DNA from: Bacillota bacterium
GTDB taxonomy: Bacteria > Bacillota_A > Clostridia > Acetivibrionales > DUMB01
Assembly: GCA_023621975.1 (NCBI GenBank)
Contig: JAMOAC010000017.1
Span: 1 to 5,099, forward strand
Direction of reading: 5' to 3'
DNA length: 5,099 nucleotides
Positions 1-5,099 of this stretch are shown here, in pieces. The notes under the pieces are model-generated. The model saw nothing but the letters and a program-made list of their open reading frames with translations. It was not told where the DNA came from and ran no database searches. Each line of letters opens with the position of its first letter. Within the stretch, counting starts at the first letter, position 1. The position numbers and the translations under genes were made by a program.

Positions 1-1158
1 ATGTTGCCGGTAATGATTTTCTACGGGCTTAACTACATATTCCAGGGAATACTCCAGTCCCTGGGACACTACAACATGCCGGCCTTTGTAAGTGTTCCGA
101 GCAGTTTGATTGTCATATTTTATGTTATCTTTCTCGGTAAAAGGTTTGGTGTAACGGGCCTGTTGATTGCAACATTTATCGGCCTTGCTTCCCAGGCGTT
201 AATCCTTATTCCGCCGCTTATGCGGACTGAGTACAGGTTCAGTATTTCCTTCAATTATAAAGATGAGGATATAAAACACGCTTTAAAGCTTATACCGCCT
301 GTCCTGATAGGAACTTCGGCTTATCAGCTCAACATGCTTTTTAATACCACACTGTCTGCGAACTTCAAAGATACGGTGGCACTGCTTACAACCGTGCAAA
401 ATCTCGTTCTTTATGCAGTGCTGGCTTTCATATACTCCATTACGTCCGTTTTCTTTCCCAAATTTACAATGCTTGCAGCAAGAGATGACATGGAAGGCTT
501 TAAGGATAACCTGTTGAAGGTTTTGAAAGTTGTCCTCTTTTTTCTTTTGCCCATTGCAGCTGGTTTTATTGCGGTAAGATACAGGTTAATTGATTTTCTC
601 TACGGCTGGGGAAAGGTAACAGGGGACAATGTTTCACTGGCAAGTGACATGATGGCTCTTTACTCTCCGGGGCTAATAGGAATCGGAATAAAAGAAATTG
701 TGGACAGGGCTTTTTATTCTTTAAAAGATACCAAAAGGCCTGCTTTGAACGGTGTAGTTATCATGCTGGTGAACATAGCAAGCAGCCTTTTGCTCATCAA
801 TTTCATGGGGGTGCTTGGAATTCCTGCCGCTTACTCAATATCGACAGCCGTGGGGGCATTGGCTATACTGTTCATGATGAGAAAAAAGGTAGGTGCATTC
901 GGAGGAAGGGCACTTCTTTCTTCTACTTTAAAAATTGCTGTTTCAAGTGGTATAATGTTATTGTCGGTTTTACCTCTGACGTCTGCATTAAAACATTTTA
1001 GTTTTGGACAAGTTTTCATAGATAAAGGGCTAAAGCTGGTTATCCCGGTAGCGGTCGGTGTTTTAGTGTATTTTGCTGCAGCATGTTTGCTTAGAGTGGA
1101 TGAGGCTGTTGAAGTAATTGAAAAAATAAAGAATAAATTCGGAGGAAGAAATGCTTAA
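1..1158 (+). CDS. MurJ/MviN-family lipid-linked glycan flippase, 5'-truncated by window edge
   Basis: Polytopic membrane protein of the MOP exporter superfamily, MurJ/MviN branch. MurJ moves lipid II across the cytoplasmic membrane; homologs in glycan clusters may carry other lipid-linked sugars. The 385 visible residues match the later part of the family: the FYGLNYIFQGILQS segment near residues 7-20, a QLN motif at 109-111, FFPKF at 151-155 before an amphipathic stretch, LIDFLYGWG near 196-204, and the hallmark RAFYSLKDTKRP at 236-247, where the family commonly has FYALKDTxTP. About ten hydrophobic segments are visible. MurJ proteins are usually a little over 500 residues, so roughly 130 N-terminal residues, including the first helices and their conserved arginines, lie upstream. 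The ATG at position 1 is therefore probably an internal Met. The stop overlaps the next gene's start by 8 nt, implying translational coupling. Whether the cargo is lipid II or a dedicated polymer unit cannot be told; the glycosyltransferase and polymerase neighbours favour a dedicated polymer. Confidence 0.9.
   Translation: MLPVMIFYGLNYIFQGILQSLGHYNMPAFVSVPSSLIVIFYVIFLGKRFGVTGLLIATFIGLASQALILIPPLMRTEYRFSISFNYKDEDIKHALKLIPPVLIGTSAYQLNMLFNTTLSANFKDTVALLTTVQNLVLYAVLAFIYSITSVFFPKFTMLAARDDMEGFKDNLLKVLKVVLFFLLPIAAGFIAVRYRLIDFLYGWGKVTGDNVSLASDMMALYSPGLIGIGIKEIVDRAFYSLKDTKRPALNGVVIMLVNIASSLLLINFMGVLGIPAAYSISTAVGALAILFMMRKKVGAFGGRALLSSTLKIAVSSGIMLLSVLPLTSALKHFSFGQVFIDKGLKLVIPVAVGVLVYFAAACLLRVDEAVEVIEKIKNKFGGRNA
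1141..1146 (+). promoter_or_regulatory. Ribosome binding site for the glycosyltransferase gene
   Basis: GGAGGA lies 4 nt before the ATG at 1151, inside the last codons of the flippase gene. The spacing is a little short but usable. It supports the overlapping start at 1151 and coupled translation of the two genes. Confidence 0.7.
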
Positions 1159-2272
1159 TGTTTTACATTTAATCAACTATCCCGGTAAGGGTGGATCTGA
1201 AAGGTATATATTATCTTTAGCGGAAAAACTGCACGATAGTAAGTGTAAATTTTACGTTGCCTATTCAGAAGACGGCCCCATGTTGAGACAGGTTAGAAAA
1301 ATGGGAATAAAGACTTTCAAAATTCCCATGAAAAACCCTTATGATTTAAAGGCTGCAAGGCAGGTCAGGAAACTGTGCAGGGAACTTTCAATCGATATAG
1401 TTCATACTCACTTTTTAAGAGAAAACTATATCGGGGTACTTTCAAAGCTTATGGGCAATAAAGTGGTGCTGGTCAACACTGGCCACCTGCTTGCGAAGAA
1501 AAATATTCTGGTCAGGCTGACAGACCTCCTGTTTTCATTGGCTACCGACGAGATAATAGCAGTAAGCAATGCAGTAAAGGATATGTTGGTCTCAGAAGGG
1601 AAAAGGCCTTCAAAAATCACCGTGATATATAACGGCGTGGATCTTGACTACTGGAAAGGAGAACGCGACTTAAAAGTAAGGGAGAGTCTCGGTATAGGGG
1701 ACCAGGATTTTGTCGTCACTTCAGTGGCAAGATTCAGCGAGGAAAAGGGCCATATTTTCTTACTGGAAGCGATAAAACAATTCCTTAAAATGATGCAGAG
1801 AAACAGTAATGACCGCAGGAGAAAGGTCTGGTTTGTTCTTGTGGGAGACGGTGAGACCCTTGAGTACTGCAAGAACCTTGCAAGTATAATGGGAATTTCA
1901 GATTCGGTTATTTTTACCGGGTTCAGAAAAGACATCAGAGGCATTTTGCACGGCAGTGACCTTTACGTGTCTCATTCCGCAAGTGAAGCTCTGGGAATAT
2001 CAATCCTTGAAGCCATGGCTTGCGGGCTTCCGGTGGTGGCGACCAATTCCGGCGGGCCTTCGGAGATTATAAACAATGAAAATAACTGTGGAATACTGGT
2101 GGAATATGGTGACGCGGAAGGTTTTGCCGGCGCTGTATATAAAATTGTCAACGACCCCGGACTTTACAACACATTTAAAGAGAACGCCATTAGAGTTGTT
2201 GAAGAGAAGTTTAATCTGGACAATACTGCGGAGAGCACATATAATTTATATATTAAGGGGTTGAAGCGATAA
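1151..2272 (+). CDS. Glycosyltransferase family 4, GT-B fold
   Basis: Cytosolic or membrane-associated retaining glycosyltransferase of 373 residues, the usual size for GT4. It should transfer a sugar from a nucleotide-sugar donor to a growing, probably lipid-linked, glycan. The N-terminal acceptor domain has the glycine-rich loop GKGGSER (residues 12-18), followed by DIVHTHFLREN (82-92), typical of the second Rossmann half. The linker IYNGVDLDYW (159-168) leads into the donor domain. There, ARFSEEKG (193-200) supplies the arginine (R194) and lysine (K199) that bind donor phosphates in this family. VGDGE (231-235), the TGFRKDI turn (256-262) and the signature SEALGISILEAMACGLPVV (278-296) follow, with the EX7E glutamates at E279 and E287. 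All expected catalytic motifs are present, so it should be active. The start at 1151 has a ribosome site and overlaps the flippase stop. Donor sugar and acceptor cannot be read from the sequence. Confidence 0.93.
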   Translation: MLNVLHLINYPGKGGSERYILSLAEKLHDSKCKFYVAYSEDGPMLRQVRKMGIKTFKIPMKNPYDLKAARQVRKLCRELSIDIVHTHFLRENYIGVLSKLMGNKVVLVNTGHLLAKKNILVRLTDLLFSLATDEIIAVSNAVKDMLVSEGKRPSKITVIYNGVDLDYWKGERDLKVRESLGIGDQDFVVTSVARFSEEKGHIFLLEAIKQFLKMMQRNSNDRRRKVWFVLVGDGETLEYCKNLASIMGISDSVIFTGFRKDIRGILHGSDLYVSHSASEALGISILEAMACGLPVVATNSGGPSEIINNENNCGILVEYGDAEGFAGAVYKIVNDPGLYNTFKENAIRVVEEKFNLDNTAESTYNLYIKGLKR

Positions 2273-2323
2273 AGGGAAGAGACCGGGTGCTCCCCTTACC
2301 TTGGGAATTGGCTTCATCCAGGC

Positions 2324-2330
2324 AGAGGAG
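2324..2330 (+). promoter_or_regulatory. Ribosome binding site fixing the start of the first DUF4330-like gene
   Basis: AGAGGAG sits 9 nt before the ATG at 2340. This selects 2340 over the upstream in-frame TTG at 2301, which has no comparable site and would add 13 residues not matched in the paralog. Confidence 0.75.
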
Positions 2331-2339
2331 TGTTTGGAA

Positions 2340-2834
2340 ATGATTATTGACAAAAAGGGAAGGCTTTTTGGAAAAGTAAGCATAATAGACATTTTAGCCA
2401 TTGTAATTGTGATTGCGATAGCTGTATTTATAGGCGGAAAGCTCAGGAAAACCGATGCCGGAAGTCCTTTTACGCAAAAAGAAGACAGAATTCAGGTTGT
2501 ATATCTGGTAGAGGAAGTAAGGGACTTTGTTGTAGATGAAATAAAAGTGGGGGATTTGGCAAGAGAGTCGGTATATAAAGCAGTATTTGGCAATGTAACG
2601 GATATAAAAAGGGACAAGTCTATTTCCTGGGTAAAGACTGATCAGGGAAAGATTATCAAGTCTTCAAGGGAAGGATTCTCCAGCATATACATAACCATGG
2701 AAGGTACCGGTACTTTTGGGAATAACGGCGTAACAATAGGTGCAGGTCAGTACTTCATAGGCCAGTCAATAGTGCTGAACATCGGCAAGACGCAGCTTTA
2801 CGGCAAAATTTATGACATGAAGAAAATTGGCTGA
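2340..2834 (+). CDS. DUF4330-like membrane-anchored protein, copy 1
   Basis: Small protein of 164 residues with no known biochemical role. A short N-terminal cytoplasmic segment carries the DxKGxLFGKxSIIDIL motif (residues 4-19), followed by one hydrophobic helix at about 15-33. A basic patch and an approximately 125-residue domain come next. The domain is rich in beta-prone stretches and contains IKVGD, RESV, SREG and YITMEG, with a closing YFIGQSIVLNIG element. The single helix with positive charges on both sides makes topology uncertain, but the family pattern suggests the C-terminal domain is outside. The DUF4330 assignment rests on recalled family features, not on a search. The start is ATG 2340, chosen by its ribosome site and by alignment with the next gene, whose product begins the same way. 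It lies 67 nt after the glycosyltransferase and 40 nt before its paralog. An accessory role in polymer export or polymerisation is an inference from position. Confidence 0.85.
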   Translation: MIIDKKGRLFGKVSIIDILAIVIVIAIAVFIGGKLRKTDAGSPFTQKEDRIQVVYLVEEVRDFVVDEIKVGDLARESVYKAVFGNVTDIKRDKSISWVKTDQGKIIKSSREGFSSIYITMEGTGTFGNNGVTIGAGQYFIGQSIVLNIGKTQLYGKIYDMKKIG

Positions 2835-2861
2835 TAAGAGCTATCCGGTCTATTGAAACGT

Positions 2862-2866
2862 GGAGG
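2862..2866 (+). promoter_or_regulatory. Ribosome binding site fixing the start of the second DUF4330-like gene
   Basis: GGAGG lies 8 nt before the ATG at 2875. The in-frame GTG at 2860 overlaps this ribosome site and so cannot use it, making 2875 the better start. Confidence 0.8.
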
Positions 2867-2874
2867 TTAAGGAA

Positions 2875-3372
2875 ATGGTTATAGATAGCAAAGGGAAATT
2901 ATTTGGGAAAATATCAATAATAGATATTTTGGTTATTTTAATAATCGTAGTGGCGGTAGTAGGAATAGGTTACAAGTTTACCAGGTCAAATACGAGCAAT
3001 CCTGTATTTACAAAGCAAAAAGATGTACAGATAAAATTTCAGATGGATGAAGTTCCTGACTTTATTGTCAATGCCATTAAGGTTGGGGACCCGGTAAGAG
3101 AATCCGTTCAAAATGCCAGCTTTGGAAAAGTAGTAAATATTGAAACTGGAGATTCCATATTATGGTTGACTACGGAGGATGGCCGGAATGTAAAAGTATC
3201 CAGGGAAGGTTACTATTCTCTTGAAATAACCATGGAAGCCAAAGGAATGCCGGACAACCTTGGCGTGCTAATAGATAAGGCAAACTACTATGTTGGCCAG
3301 ACCATAACACTATATGTCGGCAATGCGGTTTTGTCCAGCGGAAGGATAACCGAGATCACAGTAAAGGAGTGA
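2875..3372 (+). CDS. DUF4330-like membrane-anchored protein, copy 2
   Basis: Protein of 165 residues, clearly paralogous to the preceding gene along its whole length; by eye a little under half the residues are identical. It keeps the GKLFGKISIIDIL start, the single hydrophobic helix at about 15-33, and the exported-type domain with DEVPDFIV, IKVGD, RESV, SREG, ITMEA and YYVGQTITLYVG. No catalytic motif is recognisable. The nucleotide sequences have diverged widely while the protein motifs remain, which points to an old duplication with both copies kept under selection. The gene follows copy 1 by 40 nt, and its end contains the ribosome site of the polymerase gene, so it is probably co-transcribed with it. 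It could act as a partner or paralogous subunit of copy 1 in a membrane complex; that is inference. Start chosen at ATG 2875 from ribosome-site spacing and match to copy 1. Confidence 0.85.
   Translation: MVIDSKGKLFGKISIIDILVILIIVVAVVGIGYKFTRSNTSNPVFTKQKDVQIKFQMDEVPDFIVNAIKVGDPVRESVQNASFGKVVNIETGDSILWLTTEDGRNVKVSREGYYSLEITMEAKGMPDNLGVLIDKANYYVGQTITLYVGNAVLSSGRITEITVKE
3363..3369 (+). promoter_or_regulatory. Ribosome binding site for the TTG start of the polymerase gene
   Basis: AAAGGAG ends 9 nt before a TTG at 3379 and overlaps the end of the second DUF4330-like gene. It is the only good ribosome site near the polymerase gene. No similar site precedes the first in-frame start codon of the downstream frame at 3606. 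This is the main evidence that the true gene begins at 3379. Confidence 0.75.
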
Positions 3373-3378
3373 CGCCGA

Positions 3379-3681
3379 TTGCATTCCGGAGCGGATTTGG
3401 AAGGGAGCATAATTTCACAAAGCATTTTATATAGAGCCATCAGATGGATTATATGCAAATTGTACATGTTTTACAGGGAAAGTGCTTTTCATCACATCAT
3501 GGCAAGCATTTCGTGCATGCTTAAATCATGGTTTGACGGCAGCAAACTGTGGCGCTTTATAAGGAAGAGTGAAAACAGCGGGAAATTTTTTGAATACAGC
3601 TTATTTTGTTCAGGTCTGCTTATGAATGCAGTGTATTGTACCGCCTGCTGGACTGGCCGGCTACGCACCTGGAAATTATAA
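3379..3681 (+). pseudogene. N-terminal part of the O-antigen ligase/polymerase gene, separated by a frameshift
   Basis: This frame opens with TTG at 3379 behind a well-placed AAAGGAG and starts 6 nt after the previous stop. It encodes a basic, non-membrane N-terminal segment built on a loose repeat: S-x-hydrophobic-aromatic-R/H units at S15 (SILYR), S35 (SAFHH), S55 (SKLWR) and S74 (SLF), about 20 residues apart. The next unit, ECSVLYRLLDW, is found in the other frame at about 3624-3656. The authentic coding frame therefore probably leaves this one between 3594 and about 3630; the residues from there to the stop at 3681 look like out-of-frame read-through. Restoring one base, for example in the T-run at 3604-3607, joins the two parts into a single protein of 500 residues. 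Alternatives are a sequencing error, a true pseudogene, or frameshifting during translation. It is not convincing as an independent 100-residue protein. Confidence 0.65.
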
Positions 3682-4880
3682 TCGGCGTGGCAATATTAAT
3701 TCATACAATCATACCTCATGAACGCTGGCATAACCAGTACACACTTTTGCTGGTTTTCTGCATTTTTGTACTGTATCTTGTCAGGCTTGTGCATGACGGC
3801 AGTTGCTCCGTTGATATAAGGAATGTGGATGTTGCACTGGTAATATTTGCCCTGTCCACACTGCTGGCAACAATAACTTCCATAGCCCCAAGAGCCAGCA
3901 TGAGGGCATTTTCTTTTTATGCCGTCATGTTTTTGACGTTGTTTATCATGGTAAATACCCTGAAAACCGAGCGGCAGATCAAATCGTTGATGAATATGAT
4001 AATTGCTGCTGTAGCGCTGGCATCAATATACGGCATTTGGCAATATGTCAACAAGATTCCCGTAGATCCCAGAATGGTGGATTTACGTTACAGCAGGGGT
4101 GTGAGCAGGGTGTTTTCCACCATGGGGAACCCCAATGATTATGCAGCATATCTTCTTTTGACAATGCCGTATTTTATTGTAGCTTTATTGGAGTCAAAAA
4201 GCAAAAAAGCGAAGTTATTTCTGTCAGCCCTTACCGTACTCGTTCTTGTCAATCTGGTGCTTACAAGTACAAGGGCCGCTTGGATAGCTTTTGCAATAGG
4301 GGTTTTTGTTTTTGTCTTCCTGAAAAACAGAAGGCTTATTCCTTTATTGATAATTCTCGGCGTTATATCCATACCCTTTTTGCCGGAATCAATAATATCA
4401 AGGCTGCGCTATGTGGGCAAGGATTCCTCAAGCCTTTACAGGATTGACATATGGAAAAGCTCTCTTGCCATGCTGAAAGATTACTGGATTACAGGTATCG
4501 GCCTAGGGCCTGAGGCTGCAATGGAATTGTTCGCAAAATATTCCAGTATGCAGACACCTGCCCATTCTCACATGCTGCCCATTGAAATATGGCTTGAAAT
4601 GGGCCTGGCCGGTATTGGATCGTTTGTATGGTTTGTTGCAAGGATGGTTAAAAAGGGTTTCGTCAGCATATATAGTACAAAAAATACCTTTTTGAACAGC
4701 CTGATTGCCGCAAGTGTTGCGTCATATGCTGCAATACTGGCAATGGGACTGACCGATTATGTACTGTTCTATCCGAGAACAATGAATATGTTCTGGTTTA
4801 ATACGGGAATTTTTATTGCGGCTGTAAACCTGGTGCTGTCCGGTAAAGCTTCCGAAGAGACTTCTGCAAGCAGGCCGTAA
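3606..4880 (+). CDS. O-antigen ligase/polymerase family membrane core (Wzy_C, WaaL-like), 5' part in another frame
   Basis: Polytopic membrane protein that in this family joins or transfers lipid-linked glycan on the outer face of the membrane. Residue numbers here count from the TTG at 3606. About twelve hydrophobic segments are visible, starting near 22-37 after a short basic stretch. Family landmarks are PHERWHN (37-43), GNPNDYAAYLL (174-184), the STRAAW motif (221-226) that opens the Wzy_C region, and YRIDIW (278-283). The large external loop carries GIGLGP (297-302) and AHSHMLPIEIWLEMGLAG (319-336), with the H320/H322 pair and E331. These residues are what the ligase family uses, so the core appears intact. 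TTG 3606 has no ribosome site, and the same frame has a stop at 3591-3593. Translation therefore probably depends on the upstream part starting at 3379. Polymerase and ligase cannot be told apart from sequence alone; with a flippase and glycosyltransferase nearby, polymerase is my preference. Confidence 0.88.
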   Translation: MFRSAYECSVLYRLLDWPATHLEIIIGVAILIHTIIPHERWHNQYTLLLVFCIFVLYLVRLVHDGSCSVDIRNVDVALVIFALSTLLATITSIAPRASMRAFSFYAVMFLTLFIMVNTLKTERQIKSLMNMIIAAVALASIYGIWQYVNKIPVDPRMVDLRYSRGVSRVFSTMGNPNDYAAYLLLTMPYFIVALLESKSKKAKLFLSALTVLVLVNLVLTSTRAAWIAFAIGVFVFVFLKNRRLIPLLIILGVISIPFLPESIISRLRYVGKDSSSLYRIDIWKSSLAMLKDYWITGIGLGPEAAMELFAKYSSMQTPAHSHMLPIEIWLEMGLAGIGSFVWFVARMVKKGFVSIYSTKNTFLNSLIAASVASYAAILAMGLTDYVLFYPRTMNMFWFNTGIFIAAVNLVLSGKASEETSASRP

Positions 4881-4913
4881 GGTAATAAATTTTTTTTGAA
4901 ACAGGCTGTAAGG
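4871..4913 (+). repeat. Near-perfect 12-bp direct repeat at the polymerase stop codon
   Basis: CAGGCCGTAAGG (4871-4882), which contains the TAA stop, recurs as CAGGCTGTAAGG (4902-4913), 11 of 12 positions identical and 31 bp apart. A run of eight T lies between them. It may be a local duplication scar; no function is evident. Confidence 0.5.
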
Positions 4914-4953
4914 CAGGAATTTGAAAAACGGATTTTTCAAAATCTTATTCCTG
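4914..4953 (+). terminator. Imperfect hairpin after the operon, possible weak terminator
   Basis: The left arm CAGGAATTTGAAAAA (4914-4928) pairs with TTTTTCAA (4933-4940) around the loop CGGA. After a 6-nt bulge it also pairs with ATTCCTG (4947-4953). The stem has 15 pairs in two blocks and sits 33 nt after the polymerase stop. The following T-rich stretch (ATTTTT at 4961-4966) is short and offset by several bases, so this is a weak candidate for an intrinsic terminator. Its place between the operon and a new gene start supports the reading. Confidence 0.4.
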
Positions 4954-4991
4954 ATATATCATTTTTCCGATAAACATATTGAGGACTGCTG

Positions 4992-5023
4992 ATATTTTCT
5001 ATACAGATAATATTTTCTATACA
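4992..5023 (+). promoter_or_regulatory. Tandem 14-bp direct repeat in the leader of the next gene
   Basis: ATATTTTCTATACA occurs exactly twice, at 4992-5005 and 5010-5023, with an 18-bp period, in AT-rich DNA 34 nt before the next start codon. GATAAT (5006-5011) between the copies differs from a TATAAT -10 box at one position, and TATACA elements are also present. The nearest TTGA-like -35 (TTGAGG, 4979-4984) is spaced 21 bp from GATAAT or 15 bp from the first TATACA, neither ideal. A promoter with a repeated protein-binding site is plausible but unproven. Confidence 0.35.
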
Positions 5024-5042
5024 TATATACAAAATAATAAAC

Positions 5043-5048
5043 GGGAGG
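5043..5048 (+). promoter_or_regulatory. Ribosome binding site for the 3' partial gene
   Basis: GGGAGG lies 8 nt before the ATG at 5057, the best spacing and match in this leader. It favours the first ATG over the second at 5063. Confidence 0.65.
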
Positions 5049-5056
5049 ACCAGGGT

Positions 5057-5099
5057 ATGTGGATGTTTTTCACCAGACCCCCAAGTAAACCTAAACTGG
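5057..5099 (+). CDS. Start of an unidentified gene, cut by the window end
   Basis: Fourteen codons are visible, reading MWMFFTRPPSKPKL with no stop. The peptide is basic and proline-rich after a short hydrophobic start, which could be the cytoplasmic lead-in to a membrane segment, but too little is visible to name a family. A strong ribosome site and an AT-rich leader containing a direct repeat precede it. The 176-bp gap after the polymerase gene, much wider than the spacing within the operon, suggests a separate transcription unit. Most of the gene lies outside the window. Confidence 0.55.
   Translation, partial: MWMFFTRPPSKPKL

Noticed and set aside
1426..1944. Two antisense open frames (1426-1620 and 1648-1944) across the glycosyltransferase gene
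   Set aside because: Both lie wholly opposite conserved glycosyltransferase sequence, with composition expected of a reverse complement and no family resemblance.
2076..2264. 62-codon open frame inside the glycosyltransferase gene, same strand
   Set aside because: It is an out-of-frame shadow of a region encoding conserved GT4 sequence, with no recognisable protein features.
2301..2339. TTG start that would extend the first DUF4330-like protein by 13 residues
   Set aside because: It lacks a well-spaced ribosome site, the added residues have no counterpart in the paralog, and AGAGGAG sits correctly before ATG 2340.
2860..2874. GTG start that would extend the second DUF4330-like protein by 5 residues
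   Set aside because: It overlaps the GGAGG that serves ATG 2875, and the shared paralog sequence begins at 2875.
3583..3592. AAATTTTTT considered as a -1 translational slippage site joining the two polymerase frames
   Set aside because: A -1 slip here runs straight into the TGA at 3591-3593, so the frame change must occur downstream of it.
4139..4372. Antisense open frame of 77 codons in the polymerase core; similar cases at 831-1019, 3716-3901 and 4722-4940
   Set aside because: These lie opposite conserved membrane segments of real genes (the last also runs into the intergenic hairpin) and resemble no known protein.
4848..4897. Small stem at 4848-4871 followed by eight T at 4890-4897, considered as the operon terminator
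   Set aside because: The stem has two 4-bp blocks with internal loops, and the T-run starts 18 nt after it, too far for intrinsic termination.
1..5099. CRISPR array, tRNA or rRNA gene, insertion sequence, or riboswitch
   Set aside because: No regularly spaced repeats, cloverleaf sequence, transposase motifs or long terminal inverted repeats were seen; nearly all the sequence is explained by protein genes.

Overview
The window looks like low-to-moderate G+C Firmicutes DNA, most likely a clostridial relative. The evidence is strong GGAGG-type ribosome sites, frequent AGA/AGG and ATA codons, tight gene spacing, and DUF4330-type proteins next to a polysaccharide polymerase. A cellulolytic, Acetivibrio-like clostridium would fit, but that assignment is inference. 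Every convincing gene lies on the + strand, and the first four genes are close enough to be one operon for building an envelope or exported glycan.

Layout: 1-1158 is the 3' part of a MurJ/MviN-type lipid-linked glycan flippase, cut by the window edge. It overlaps by 8 nt with a GT-B glycosyltransferase of family 4 (1151-2272). Two tandem, diverged copies of a small DUF4330-like protein follow (2340-2834 and 2875-3372), each with one membrane segment and an exported domain. An O-antigen ligase/polymerase family gene (Wzy_C, WaaL-like) comes next. Its reading frame is broken: a TTG start with a good ribosome site at 3379 opens the N-terminal part in one frame, and the membrane core continues in another frame to 4880. 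An AT-rich intergenic stretch (4881-5056) holds a hairpin, a possible weak terminator, and a 14-bp direct repeat. A new gene starts at 5057 and leaves the window.

Together the genes give the parts of a lipid-linked glycan route: sugar addition in the cytoplasm (GT4), movement of the lipid-linked unit across the membrane (MurJ-like), and polymerisation or ligation outside (Wzy_C). The two DUF4330 proteins are unexplained membrane-anchored accessory candidates. The main points worth a second look are the frameshift in the polymerase gene, the approximately 20-residue repeated motif in its N-terminal region (which helps place the frameshift), and the DUF4330 pair beside the polymerase.
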